Shown here piece after piece: positions 43,371-54,671 of a DNA stretch of 64,000 bases (its first letter is position 1; every line of letters begins with the position of its first letter). A program made the position numbers and the translations under genes. Origin of the DNA: Catenaria anguillulae PL171 (Eukaryota; Blastocladiomycota; Blastocladiomycetes; Blastocladiales; Catenariaceae); the NCBI GenBank assembly GCA_002102555.1, contig MCFL01000123.1, positions 1 to 64,000 of the forward strand, read 5' to 3'. The notes beneath the pieces were generated by a model that ran no database searches, was not told the origin of the DNA, and was given only the letters and a program-made list of their open reading frames with translations.

Positions 43371-44261
43371 GCAGGATGCCGCGTATCGTCATGTGCGCAT
43401 TGGCCACCATCTGGCAAGTGGTCTGGAAACAGCGCTGCATACTCTTTGGGCCAATCGGCGAGGAAGATCCAAATGCCACCCAGTGTCTTTGCGACATTTG
43501 CCGGCCAGCACAATCAGCAGCTCGGCAGCCAGTTGCGTTGGGTAACGATGCGACCCTGGTCGCCGCACACTACCTCCACGAGTGCCATGCAGGTCTCCCC
43601 CCCCCCTTCTTGGCAAGCGGTCGATGGCTCTGCACCCTGTTCCCCTTGGTGTTTGGCAGGCACACTTGGCGCTCCCTGGTTTGGCAACCCCACGGTTCGG
43701 CTTTGCGCAGTCTCGGCAACAGTTTGCATTGCGTGTTGGTATGTCGTCTGGTACCCATATCGTTTATTCTCCCATCCTCTCTGTGGCCAGCATTTCTCGT
43801 TGATGTCACAATGATTGCATAGTTCAGCAACAAAACCAAAAAAAAAAGTGTACTTGATGTGTATAGATTGGTGTGGTGTCGGCCCTGCCTGGTTCTGTTC
43901 TCCCTTGTTCCCCACCCATCACCCGTGTGACATTGTATCCCCACCCTCCTGCTTCCTTGTACTAGTTGCCCCTTTCCCTTTCATTTGTTTTGTCTTGCTT
44001 ATTCGTCTTGTATTTGTCTGTGGTCATAGTTTTGTTCCATCACCTCTGCTTCCCCCCCCCCCTTATTCATTTTCCCCAGCTGGTCATTCTTGACCCCTAC
44101 TGCCACTCGCCTGCCTCCTCTTGCTTGCCTGTGCCTCCTTTCATGGGTGCTTAAGACCCCAGCCTAGTTACTCTTGTTTCTTGTTCCCGAGCCTCCTTTG
44201 TTGGTTTCTTGTCTTAATGCATGCAGTAGCGATTGGAAAAAAAAAAGAAAAAAAAAACAGC
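43371..44261 (+). mobile_element. 5'-truncated LINE 3' end fragment (relative of 25519-26277)
   Basis: Starts within the ORF2 C-terminus (MCALATIWQVVWKQRCILFG), continues through a region closely similar to 25519-26277, and ends ATGCATGCAGTAGCGATTGG plus an A-rich tail (44239-44261). The UTR has a C run at about 44054-44063. No target duplication could be found. Confidence 0.82.
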
Positions 44262-45153
44262 TGCCAGTATGCGCCACGCCGCCGCTGATGATGCAACTCC
44301 AGACTGCCCACGTTTACCATGCCACATGTGCCTGGTGCGGGCTGCACCGATTCAAAAGCCCCCAACACTTTGTTTGTCACATGCAGCCACACACTTTGTC
44401 CACAAGGTGCGAATGGGAGTGGGTCCATTGCTCGGCTCAGCATCGGATTCAATAGCACCAGTCTCGCTTGGCAAATGGCGAGCCCACGGCGCGTTTCCTG
44501 GGTTGGTACTGCCAAGATTTGGCTTCTCAGAGTCTAGGCAACACTTTGCAACCCGCGTGAGGGTACAAACAGATCCCCACCAAGTTTTTGTTCCATCCCT
44601 TTCACCCACTACCTTTCATGTCTGACCTAATTGATGACCTTTCCTTCCCTTCCTCCACGAAACGATGCATTCCTTTCCAGTTCATCCCTGACCTGCTTCC
44701 GCAACCCTCTGTTCTCTGATCCGATTAACCTCTTTCCCACAGTCTTTTGATGCCCATGTGTATGATTGCTTGATGCCATGTCCCAGTTGGCATTTCCTCC
44801 TCTTGCTCATTGAGTTTTGAGCAGTTTCAATGTTGCCCCATCTCTCTTCTCTTGATGTTATCCTTCTAACTTTCCGCCTCTCATCCCATATTCCCCTCCC
44901 TATTTCTCATTTTACATTCCCTATATTGCTCTCTGTCTTCCATTCTCTCACCCACTCCTCATCCCATTTTCCCTTCCCCAGTCGCATCATGGCCTTGTGC
45001 CCCTATTACCAATCGCTTGCACTCTGTCCTACTTGCTTTTGCCATTTCTACGGGTGTATTTGGACCTCTATCCTTCCTGCCTCTGTACATTCACAAAGCG
45101 CTAAGTGTTGGTTAAGTCTGTCATAATACATGTAATAGCGATTTAAAAAAAAA
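44262..45153 (+). mobile_element. 5'-truncated LINE 3' end fragment, close to the large LINE at 49.7 kb
   Basis: Encodes the ORF2 C-terminus (PTLCLSHAATHFVHKVRMGV, LLGSASDSIAPVSLGKWRAH) and a 3' UTR ending ATAATACATGTAATAGCGAT with T and A. It includes the sequence GTGTTGGTTAAGTCTGTC at 45109-45126, the uninterrupted form of the piggyBac-like insertion site. Confidence 0.82.
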
Positions 45154-45776
45154 TGACGGGCTAAGAACGGCTGTTTCGTGCTTGGAGACGAAATGCGCAG
45201 AGTGACAAGTTTGCATTAAGTGCAGTACATTGGAACGAACCTTTGACAATTGGCGAATGGCATGCCCATGGCGCATTTTCTGGTCTCACATCATCCCCCA
45301 GATTTGGTATTGTGGAATCTCAGCACTGCTCTGCAATCCATGTTGTTCCTGTTCCACCTCACTTGCCTGTTGCGTTCCACAAATACCCTGATTAACAATT
45401 TCCGTGCCCATTCCCATTTCAGTATATTCCTGCCCTGGCTCTGTGGCCCATTGTTTGCTGATATGCTCAACCTTTTCCCACAGTTCCCTGTATGTTGCAT
45501 TTATGATTTTTTTGGCACCACATTACATCTATTACATATGATGCATTTTTTGTTTGGTTGCATAGGCTAAGCCGTGGTTGGCATGTTGCTTCTTTTTGGT
45601 TCTGCTCCCCGCTTCTATCTCCACCCCATATTCCCCACTTCTCTCCCATGCCTCCTTTTTTGCTATTCTCTTTGCCTTTTCCCAGTTTCCCTTGTTGGAG
45701 ATTTTTTTTTCAAAAAATACAAGTAGCCTATGTACTGAGGGAGATCTAACCATTGATACACAATGACACAAGCTTA
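45154..45776 (+). mobile_element. Decayed LINE 3' UTR fragment and short spacer
   Basis: About 45225-45716 resembles a LINE 3' end (GGCGAATGGCATGCCCATGG, pyrimidine-rich tail, then a T/A run and ACAAGTAG near 45720). It is too diverged to define ends. The spacer around it shows no gene. Confidence 0.45.
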
Positions 45777-45813
45777 TTTTTTTACAATCGCTATTACATG
45801 TATTATGACAGAC

Positions 45814-46808
45814 TTAACCCTTTAGCAGCCGTTGGACCGCGCGGTCCAACCTGTTTTCGCGATCTTTCGCAATTCCTTTCTCCCCATGCACAAATGCTAG
45901 ACCCTTGACAGTCTGAACTACGATTCTTGAGGGGTAGCTTCGTCAATTTACTGATGGTAACACGGATTCAATCAAGCCAGTTTTGCGCAATAAAAAACGG
46001 AAAAAAAACCAAAACTGCCCAAACGCTAATCAACATCGACAGTCTGCTGGCCCATTGCCCCCTGACATCAACTGGATTGGTCCAGAGGGGCTGGGAATTG
46101 ATTTGAAAGAGCAAGAACAGATGAAAGTTTTTGACGTGAAACTGCCATAGTGTGGGCAGTTTCTGCCCAATCGTCAAGCCAAAAGCGGGACACAGTCAAC
46201 CGTCCCAATTCGCACATTTTTGGTTTGGATGGTGTTGGTGGTTTATCATGAATTGTGTGTACGGGGTCCAAAAATGACCCATTCTTTGGTTTTGGACCGA
46301 TCGGTCCAACCGTGTTCACTGCTCGACGTGTTTTCGCTGTCTGTACATCACCTCAGAAAGGAAAAACCGTCTCGAGCCGAAGCAAGTAAACTCTCTGTCC
46401 TGACCGGAATAAGCTATGTACAGTATCTAGTACCCTTTTGAATCGCCCGCAATTGTCACAAAATGACCAAAAAAAGGAAAATCAACATCCCTCCGGCGCT
46501 TGCGCACCAGGGAGCACTTGGCGCGCGTCAACCGGCACCACCCCATTGGCCACGCTGACCACGGCCGCTCAACCTGGCAAACGAAGCGATGTTCATGTCA
46601 TTGAGCAGATTTTCATTCAGGATTGTTGTCCAAGGATGGTGAGAGAGGGAACTCAAGTGGATATGCCTGACCAGATCAGTGTCAGAGGCGGGTGATTGAC
46701 AGGTCAGAAAACTTGACGCTATGAAACTGATTGCGTGTTGTAAGCTGCAAAACGCGAACTTTAAATGGTTGGACCGAGGCGTCCAACTCCCGGCTGCTAA
46801 AGGGTTAA
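45814..46808. mobile_element. Non-autonomous piggyBac-like DNA transposon
   Basis: The element is 45818-46804 (987 bp), flanked by TTAA at 45814-45817 and 46805-46808. Terminal inverted repeats are perfect for 14 bp (CCCTTTAGCAGCCG) and continue imperfectly through a palindromic block at each end. The uninterrupted site with one TTAA exists in the LINE copies at 45109-45126 and near 49760. No transposase frame is visible. CCC-initial TIRs with TTAA duplications are typical of the piggyBac superfamily. Confidence 0.88.
45831..45850. repeat. 20-bp perfect palindrome in the piggyBac-like left end
   Basis: GTTGGACCGCGCGGTCCAAC equals its own reverse complement. Related palindromes are at 46292-46309 (TTGGACCGATCGGTCCAA, perfect) and 46768-46787 (GTTGGACCGAGGCGTCCAAC, imperfect). 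Confidence 0.85.
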
Positions 46809-47277
46809 CCAACACTTGGCGCTTTGTGAATGTACAGAAGCAGGAAGGATAGAGGTCCAAATACACCCATAGAAATGGCAAAGGCAAGTAGGATAGAGTG
46901 CAAGCAATTGGTAATAGGGGGCACAAGGCCATGATGCGAGTGGAGAGTGTGGAAGTGGAACTACTCAAAAAGCAATGAAGAAAGAAAGGACATGCCAACG
47001 GTGATTTAACATCAAGCGGTTGACTGCCAGAGCAACATGAAACTGCGGGAAAAGGTTAATCAAACTGGTAAAAAAACGGCTGCAGAAACAGGAGAGGAAT
47101 ATACTGGAAGGGAGTTATCAATGCTTAGAGGAGGGGCAGGAAAGGTTGCCAATCAGGTCAGTTTTGAAACGCAGCAGGTGAGAAATGGAACAAAAACTCG
47201 GTGGGGATCCATTTGTACCCCAACACGGATTGCAAAACGTTGCCGAGACTCCAAGAAGCCAAATCTGGGGACAAACA

Positions 47278-49020
47278 GTACTCGGCCCAATGGTGACCCG
47301 CCTCCTTCAATCCATAAAGCGATTTATGAGTAGAAGTGCTTCATCCTTCTCAACATGGTAACCAGGTGGTGCCCACATGAGGGTTGGCCGCTTGAGTGTC
47401 GCATGGAGCGTTGGAACGTCCATGACAAAGATGGCCCACCCATGGGCAGCAGCGCGGGCAACGCCAATGCGCACGACAGTCAGGCTTGGTGTCCCTGAAT
47501 ACGTTTCCATTCCCTCGGCTGATTGCTAGTCACTGCGGGCAACAAGCATTGCCTTGAACTTGGTAATTATGCTGTCTGGGTTCCTCTTGGTGCTGTGCAC
47601 CCAATACGCCCCTGGCCAGACCAGATCTTGACAATCTCAAACGTGCCGTTTGCCTCGAGTGCAGCCACCTCGACTAGCGCTGCGTGCTTCCAATGGTCCA
47701 CGTTCTTGTCGCTTCGCGCCTCTTTGAACGTCCTTGGCACGTGCACGTCGGCGGCTTTGATCTTTAGCACGTCAAGCTCCATGGCATTGAGTAGTCGTGC
47801 ACATGAGCAAGCGAGTTGTCGGACAGTACGCCAGTTGATTTGACGTGGTTCAACATCATGAAAAGCAAGTGAAGTGGAAACCGGCTCAGTGGTAGGCATT
47901 GCATGTCGCCTGCGAGTGCCCCTCTCCCCCACACCAGGAGAGTAAAGCATAATCTCAACAAACGGAACAGTGGTTGGTCGCGGCGGGAAGTTCCGAGCAG
48001 TGCGAGGCAGTGAACAAGGGCGCATTGGTAGTTGTGGCAATGGTGAGCAGCGGCGCAGTGACAGCATTTGGCTAGCAGGGGTTGCACGCAAACGGCGAGC
48101 GCGGGATGATGGCTGCACAGGGGATGACGTCACCATCAGGAAAGCGCATGTCATTGTCAGAGTCAGAGCCCTCAGGCACAAACTTGCTGTCGGCCGCGTT
48201 GTCAGTGCCACCCTGGGAGGCGAACGCCTCAGTCAACGCCAAGGCAGAACTCTGGCGACACGCCAACAGCGCTAGCAACCACCTCAGTCTCGATGAAACA
48301 TGCAGAGACAGATTCAAAGAGAGCACCCGAGGATGGCTCCAATAGCAGGAAGGTGGAGCAATCGCTGTCCTTGTATCCCACATACACACGCTTTTCAGCA
48401 GCAGGGTACAGCTTGAAGACCATCGGGTCAGGATTCGGCGGCTGGAGAGCTGTCACACCTAGCATGACAGTCCCAATGTGTGTGGCGGACACCGAGTTCA
48501 TGTCAGCGATAGAGATCTTGTACTCAACGGCGAGCAGGGTCAAATCGACAAAGTCACTCCTAAACTGGGTCATGTGGCACAAGCAACCACTGTCAACACA
48601 CCAATCAGAGCCCCCACCGTGAAGGGAGGCGACAAGTACCTCATCGCAGGCGACCACATTATGCTGGCTGGCCAGATAGGCAAGTGCACTGGACTCGCCA
48701 TCACCCACCCGTTGGCCGCGGCGGTCACTCCTGTCTTGCGGAGCATGGTTGCCAGCGCGCTGTGGCCCACCTGTGCCTGGCGAATGGAGGCCAGGTACAC
48801 ACGCCCACCCTCAGCAGCAATGCGCTCAACCTTGGACCATGCGAGCTTCAGTGACATGTCACAGAGGCGCGGGATGTGGCCGGTCCAGCCACAGTTGCTG
48901 CAAGTGGCTGCATTGTGCTCCGTCAGCAAGCACGAGCAATCGCCGGGTGGGCGCTTTCCCTTGCAGTGCTTGGTCCAGCACTTCTAGCAACGGGAGTCGA
49001 AGTTCTCGGACATGACTTGA
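47278..49020 (-). mobile_element. Second Ty1/copia fragment (fossil), internally deleted
   Basis: Minus-strand RT start (AAHGWAIFVMDV, LMWAPPGYHVEKDEALLLI), integrase C-terminal region (VYVGYKDSDCSTFLLLEP), protease (SDWCVDSGCLCHM) and gag zinc region (CSNCGWTGHIPRLC). Most of the integrase is missing. It is closely related to the copia at 24-40 kb, truncated on both sides and broken at several points. Confidence 0.85.
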
Positions 49021-49718
49021 TGGGACAGGGCACGCTGTGGATTGGTGGCGTTCACGTTCCAGGGCCGTGGCAACTTCCGACTGCGCATTGTTGGCGTCTA
49101 TGCGCCACCTCAAGAACCAACCATTTGTGCATCATTGATCCAACCTCTACGGTCCGAGATTGAGGCAACAAATGTCATGGGCAAGTTACTGTCGATTGCA
49201 GGCGACAATAACAAGTGGGATGACGCTGCCAGTCGCCCGCTGGAGACGGTTGCGCTTGAGTACGGTCTGTCGGGTCTTGCAGTACATTTGGACATGGTTG
49301 TGAGTACGCACGAGGCTGGCGGACGCCACGACCGCGTCTTTGTTTTTGCCAAACGTCACACACGACGTGCTCGCCATGTCAGTCGGGGAAGCCCAAGGAT
49401 TGACCATGCGCAACTTGATCTCCAAACGGCACTTGCACTCCGACTGGACTGTGACCTTGTTCACCTGTGACGACAAGCCCGACAGGAGGCCGCCAGGTAT
49501 GTACTTGATCAGAACCGTCTAACTGGCAAATCCTGGGCAGATTTTGCTTCCAAGCTGTGTACCGATTTAGGGATTCGAAACCAAAACCGACACCTTCTGC
49601 ACCTGGGTCAATGCTGAGTCGCTCAAGGGCAGCAGTAACAACCAACCAGCGCCTGTTCTTGACCCAGCATTTTGCCAATTGGGCACAGGTAGTACATCTA
49701 CGGAAAAGCCATGCTTGC
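49021..49718 (+). mobile_element. LINE endonuclease (APE-type) fragment
   Basis: The plus-strand stretches VAFTFQGRGNFRLRIVGVYA, PPQEPTICASL and LLSIAGDNNKWDD match the endonuclease at 56.7-57.1 kb, and LAVHLDMVVSTHEAGGRHDR matches the adjacent region. It has lost both ends and has frame changes. It is in the opposite orientation to the large LINE that starts at 49719. Confidence 0.8.
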
Positions 49719-50259
49719 TTTTTTTTTTAAATCGCTATTACATGTATTACAACAGACGTAACCAACACTTAGCGCTTTGTGAACGTACAGAAGCAGGAAG
49801 GATAGAGGCCCAAATACACCCATAGAAATGGCAAAAGCAAGTAGGATAGAGTGCAAGCAATTGGTAATAGGGGCACAAGGCCATGGTGTGATTGGGGAGT
49901 GGGGACAATGGGATGGGAGACGGGATGGGAAATGAGATGAGCAAAAGGGAGAGAAAGGGTGATAAAAGGAATGTGGGATGAGGCATAGGACAGGGGAACA
50001 TGGGATAAGGGGGAAAAACAAGAAGGATAAGATCAAGAGAACACAGATGGAGCCGCATTGACACTACTTAAAACTCAACAAACAAGAAGAGGACAAGTTA
50101 ACTGGAACACAGCATCAAGCAAGCAGACACAAGATACAAAAGACTGTGGGAAGGAGGTTAGTCAAATCAGAGAACAGAGGTCGTGGGAGGAGGACAGAGA
50201 TAAACTGAGAGGGGATCCATCGTTTCTTGGAGGAAGGGCAGGAAAGGTTGCCAATCAGG

Positions 50260-52332
50260 TCAGTAATGAAGAGCAGCAGGTGAAAGAGATGGAACAAAAA
50301 CTCGGTGGGGATCCATTTGTACCCCAAAGCGGGTTGCAAAGCAATGCCGAGACTCTGAGAAGCCAAATCTGGTGACTAACAGTCCGGGGAATGTGCTGTG
50401 GGCTCGCCATTCGCCCAGCGATACAGGTGCAATTGAGTCTGATGCAGAGCCAAGCAGTGGACGCAATCCTACATGCACCTCGTGGACAAAGTGTGAGGCT
50501 GCATGTGGCAAACAAAGCGTTGGGGGCTTTTCAATTGGCGCAGACTGCACCGGGCAGCAGTGGCATGGTAAACGTGGGCGGTCCGAGGTTGCATCATCAG
50601 TGGCAGCGTCTATGGGTCCAACCAGCTTGCACTGCTGTTTCCAGAGGACCATTCTGATTGTGGACGATGCAATCATGACAATTTGCGCAAGGACTGGGCC
50701 CAGCGTAGGAAAATCGCGACGTAAACCTGCATCAACTACGCACGCTGCAGTTGCCTGGATCCGTTGGGCAGCCATGATGTGCTCGACCAGCAACGTTGCA
50801 CACTCGGATGATGGTTGGAGTCGGTGGCGACGCAAAAGTGCTTGTACTTGTGCATGTGTGTCCACCTTGGTCGTCCAAAGATGGAGTGCAAGCCCTGGAC
50901 ATGCATACCAGTGATCCTGATCGTCCATGGCACTACAAAGGGGGCACGAGCCGGACAGAACCCGGTTGGGCCAGTACTTGTGTAGTTGGGCACGAGTGGG
51001 TAGGCGCCCAGTGAGCACTTTGCACCGGAAAGTGACTGAAGCGTCGTCGGCGAATGATGCAAAGAAGCCCGTCGCCTTGCGGCCGTTACAAATTGCTTTG
51101 TCGAACATGACGAGATCTGGCTGGTCCACCAGTTGACACATGTACCCAAAGATCTTGATGCGCGCTCCAACACGCAGCAACTTGCGCACCGCCCGCCCTA
51201 CACCTGCGTATACAAGCTCATGACCAACCTGCACAACTGCACCGAAATCCACTGTGTCCAAGAAATCCTGTCGCAGGTTCGAGATTTGCCGTTGGCTTGC
51301 ACCACGGTTGGCGAGTACATCCGCCTTCTCGTTTCCCACGTCACCCGCATGGCCCTTGACCTTGACGAACTCTAACTGGATGTCTTTCCGCCTTGAGATA
51401 GCCCGGAGGATGAGCAATAAGTCATGGAGTGGCGACAATCGCCGTGTTGCAACGGCCTCGATGTCGGATAGGGTCAAAAACGTTGGCGCAACAACCGTGA
51501 CGGCTGCGGAATCCGTACGAACCCTTGCCTTAGAGCCATCCGGGAGTTTGTCAACAAGCGCAATGACTGCAGCCAGTTCCGGGCGAGTGGAGCTGGTACG
51601 AGCGGGCGGTAGGCGGCCAAACAGTTCCAGTCCAAGCTCAGGACAGTGTGCCCCAAAACCCATGGATGCAGCCATAGTGTCGGTGGCAGGACGCAGGGAC
51701 CCATCCGTCCAGTAATCAAGGGCTAGATTGAGTCGATGCAATGTGGTAGGTGGCGCGGTACAAGTGGATGGCAAAAATGCAAATGCTTGCTCATGCTGAA
51801 CGTGTTCCACTTCGTCATCTACTTCCATGTCAACCTGAAACGGGTGGAATGTGGTGAAGTAGGGGCAATGCTCCGGGAGACAATGGTTGGGCGCGTCCAC
51901 AATGTAGGCATTGGACCCGTCGCGTCGTGAAATCACCTGGCGGGCAGAGATAGGGCGTGTGCAATGGAGCGGTAGAGTTATCACACAGTCAGGCGAATCA
52001 GCCCCAACGGGCGCATACTGGCAGCTGCGAGGATCACTGCAATCCAGGCAAAGGTGGAGCAGTATGCAATCCTCCGGCGCGTCGAAATGGCCCATGGCTG
52101 CACAAGTGCACTTGGTGGTATGACGCAGGGTGATGAGTGGGTCAGTCGGGTCCGATTTCTTGTCAACAAACGTGCAGACACCAAAAGCAGGTCGGCTATG
52201 ATGGTCTAGAAACACCATCAGCTGCCCCAAGTGGTGCTTGGGCGCAAGGGCAAGACTTGGTTGTAAAGGGAGATGGTCAAGCGGACCGAGCGATGTACAC
52301 CAGGCGGCAATGGCTTCAGTGGCGTCGGCCAA
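50260..52332 (-). CDS. LINE ORF2 C-terminal part: RNase H domain and CCHC zinc finger (690-aa open frame)
   Basis: RNase H catalytic residues are visible: Asp in LDYWTDGSLRPATDT, Glu in TSSTRPELAAVIALVDKLP, Asp in ARVRTDSAAVTVV, and the conserved VKVKGHAGDVGNEKADVLAN with the last His and Asp. Downstream are FRCKVLTGRLPTRAQLHKYW and the finger CPLCSAMDDQDHWYAC. The RNase H would remove RNA from the RNA:DNA hybrid during target-primed reverse transcription. The frame is open through this region. Its upstream continuation (RT) lies across the insertion at 52828-54387. Confidence 0.85.
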   Translation of the reverse strand: MADATEAIAAWCTSLGPLDHLPLQPSLALAPKHHLGQLMVFLDHHSRPAFGVCTFVDKKSDPTDPLITLRHTTKCTCAAMGHFDAPEDCILLHLCLDCSDPRSCQYAPVGADSPDCVITLPLHCTRPISARQVISRRDGSNAYIVDAPNHCLPEHCPYFTTFHPFQVDMEVDDEVEHVQHEQAFAFLPSTCTAPPTTLHRLNLALDYWTDGSLRPATDTMAASMGFGAHCPELGLELFGRLPPARTSSTRPELAAVIALVDKLPDGSKARVRTDSAAVTVVAPTFLTLSDIEAVATRRLSPLHDLLLILRAISRRKDIQLEFVKVKGHAGDVGNEKADVLANRGASQRQISNLRQDFLDTVDFGAVVQVGHELVYAGVGRAVRKLLRVGARIKIFGYMCQLVDQPDLVMFDKAICNGRKATGFFASFADDASVTFRCKVLTGRLPTRAQLHKYWPNRVLSGSCPLCSAMDDQDHWYACPGLALHLWTTKVDTHAQVQALLRRHRLQPSSECATLLVEHIMAAQRIQATAACVVDAGLRRDFPTLGPVLAQIVMIASSTIRMVLWKQQCKLVGPIDAATDDATSDRPRLPCHCCPVQSAPIEKPPTLCLPHAASHFVHEVHVGLRPLLGSASDSIAPVSLGEWRAHSTFPGLLVTRFGFSESRHCFATRFGVQMDPHRVFVPSLSPAALHY

Positions 52333-52827
52333 GGCATTGTGGAGGCGGCCTCGGCGTGGGCAAGTCTTGGCTAGTAGGTGGCGAACCGAGGCAAACGCAT
52401 TTGCATACCGCGAGGGGGTGCTGTTTTGATCCTGAAAGCAAACAAGAGAAACAAGTGGAGAGACAGAGAAAACAGAGGCACGGAAAAGGTGAGAACGTAC
52501 ACGGTGGAGGGTAGGGTGAGGTACTACAGCCTCGAGTGGGGTATCCTTCTCTGGAGCAACATTCAGTGGGTCAAATCGGCCAACAAGGTGGACGGATACA
52601 AGGGACTGATTTAGTATTGGGAGGAGGTTGAGTACTGGGGAGGGGGCCAGGCCGCGCGCGATGATGATGGAGGGCGGATGAGACAGCGGGTTGACCCACC
52701 AGCAAACAGCACACTGAGCAATGCTGGTGATGGCACAGGCAACATGGAAACGCTCGCTCGATGGTGGCTGGCTGAGGTTGTAGCGAAGATTGGCGACCCA
52801 GGTGGTCAGGATGGTCGTCTTGATTGA

Positions 52828-54387
52828 TTTTTTTTTTTTGTGTCGCTACTACATGTATTTGACTTTAACCAACGCAAATCCTGGCCAAGAGAGGGACATC
52901 AGGAAGGGAGGAGTACAAACACACCCACCACGATGGGTGGCGCAGGCAAGCAAGGGGGAGGCAGGCAAACGGTAGTAGGGGTCATTTAAGACCTGAGAGG
53001 GGGGACAAGGAAGAGCGGGGGGGGGCACAACAAACACAACAACTACGACTTGCTGAGGAAGGAGTCGGGGTACGCGATGGAACCCTGCTCCTTTGCGTAA
53101 TGGGCCCAACTCTTCTCCCGCGCAGCCGCCAAGCGTTCCTCAAAGTCGTTGTACAAGCGAAGCTCGTCCAAAGCAACCTTGAGATCCACCTCGACGATGG
53201 CGAGGTCACGGTTGACCCGCATGTACCGCTCAGAGGTCTTGGCCCGGTGGGCCGTCAGCTCGGCCACATCCTCCATTGTTGTCTCCAACGCTGGCTTGAT
53301 GGCCTCAGACGTGAGCTCGAACTTTTTGGTGAGAGTCTCAAAGCCCGCCAAGAGCCCCTCCACCGAGCCGGCAAGGGACCCCAAACGTTCCTCAATCCCC
53401 TCAACCTCCTCTTTGGTTGCCGACAATCCCTTCTCGAGACCATCGACCCGGGCAACAACCTGCTTGGACACGTCCGACTTGAACGCCATTAGCAGGGCCT
53501 CCTGATCGGCCATGAACTTGGCCATTTGTGCTTGCATGGCCATGACCTTGTCGGCCAAGTCATCGATCTTGCCACGCAAATCCTTGTCGAGGGTGTCGAC
53601 CTTGTCGACAGCTTGCTTGGCGGCATCTGCATAGCTGAAGCCGCCATGTGTTGGCGCCGAGGCACAAGAGCGAGACGAGGGAGGCAAGACCTTGGCAATG
53701 GCAGGCCGCGATGGGCAGGCCAGCTTGACATGGCCACGCTCGCCACAGGAGTAGCAGAGCTTGGCCGAACCGGGGAAGAAACGCAACTCATGCCCATTGG
53801 AGGCAAGCTCGCCCAGGGCAACTGCATCCATGGCATCTTGTTTGGTCTCGTAGCGCCAAATGACACGCGAGAAAGACCGAGCACGACTGTTGTCAACCAA
53901 GAGCGCTTGGCCCTTGGCAACCAGGGAACCGAGTTGGCGCACGGCACTGTAGCCGCACAAGACTTGTACGAGCACGTCCTTTTCGGTGAGCTCGCTGGCC
54001 CATTCTTGCACATCGCCAACAACATGCAGGAACTGGCCGCGGAAAAAGCGAGGGGACTGGTCAATGGCAGACGCCATGTCTTGTTGGTTGCCAAAGATGG
54101 CCCTGTAGAAGCGAGATCCGTTGACAAGCTGCTCACTGGCAATGGCGGTCGACTTGTACTTGCGCCTGAGGTGCTCAAGGGCGGCATCTTGATTGACAGA
54201 GTGGGGGATGGGCCCTACCCAAGCCATGAACGGCGACGCTGGGGCGTCAACATCCATGGCGTTGGACATGGCGATCGTATTGTGGACACGGATAGGAGTT
54301 GCGGGGGGGCTTGCCGAGTTGATTGCTTAAAGTTAAATGTCTCTGCTATGCATAGAGGTGCCGCTTCGCCATCTTAGCACGGGTAGT
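52828..54387 (-). mobile_element. ORF1-only non-LTR retroposon, copy 3 (full length, intact ORF)
   Basis: A 1.56-kb minus-strand insertion in the large LINE. The 17-bp target duplication ATGGTCGTCTTGATTGA is at 52811-52827 and 54388-54404. The A tail is a T run at 52828-52839 followed by the 3' motif CGCTACTACATGTATTT in plus orientation. The 5' UTR is 118 bp, ORF1 is 54269-53043, and the 3' UTR of about 200 bp has a sense-strand pyrimidine tract. No ORF2. Confidence 0.93.
53043..54269 (-). CDS. ORF1-type protein of the ORF1-only retroposon, copy 3 (408 aa)
   Basis: Open throughout, starting MSNAMDVDAPASPFMAWVGP. It is collinear with copies 1 and 2: SAIDQSPRFFRGQFLHVV, GSLVAKGQALLVDNSRARSF and SRVIWRYETKQDAMDA. 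The CX2CX4HX4C knuckle is CYSCGERGHVKLAC, again about residues 172-185. The coiled-coil region (about 215-380) is the longest of the three, with repeated LEKGLSATKEEVEGIEERLG-like heptads, and the tail RYMRVNRDLAIVEVDL is shared with copy 1. Confidence 0.85.
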   Translation of the reverse strand: MSNAMDVDAPASPFMAWVGPIPHSVNQDAALEHLRRKYKSTAIASEQLVNGSRFYRAIFGNQQDMASAIDQSPRFFRGQFLHVVGDVQEWASELTEKDVLVQVLCGYSAVRQLGSLVAKGQALLVDNSRARSFSRVIWRYETKQDAMDAVALGELASNGHELRFFPGSAKLCYSCGERGHVKLACPSRPAIAKVLPPSSRSCASAPTHGGFSYADAAKQAVDKVDTLDKDLRGKIDDLADKVMAMQAQMAKFMADQEALLMAFKSDVSKQVVARVDGLEKGLSATKEEVEGIEERLGSLAGSVEGLLAGFETLTKKFELTSEAIKPALETTMEDVAELTAHRAKTSERYMRVNRDLAIVEVDLKVALDELRLYNDFEERLAAAREKSWAHYAKEQGSIAYPDSFLSKS

Positions 54388-54671
54388 ATGGTCGTCTTGA
54401 TTGAGTTGAGCGCATAAGTGGCAGTGTCGTAGAAGACGGCTACTGGCGTGTTGGTGGGTAGACGGGCAATTGCCTGGACTGCGGCGCGGAGTTTTGCATC
54501 GAGCTTGTCGAGAAATGAGGCAGATGGGATGTAACCGTAGGCACGGTAAGCGACCGAGGGGATGATGACTGCGTTGATGAGGTAGATGGCGATCCTTGCT
54601 GGCACTCGCTTTGTCCGAAGCACGTTGAGCGCGCTGTCAACCGAGGTCAACATTGCTCTCTCAGTTGCTTT

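Larger units (their letters stand above)
45777..47277 (-). mobile_element. LINE 3' end fragment (minus), interrupted by a piggyBac-like element
   Basis: A T run at 45777-45783 marks its A tail, followed by the family 3' end (TCGCTATTACATGTATTATG). The UTR and the last ORF2 codons resume at 46809-47277 (ending CCAAATCTGG). Only about 510 bp of LINE remain. Copia RT sequence begins immediately after it at 47278. Confidence 0.8.

Noticed and set aside
49021-49718. Twin-priming inversion of the large LINE's 5' end
   Set aside because: The large LINE retains its own endonuclease at 56.2-57.2 kb, so the inverted endonuclease piece must be a separate fragment.
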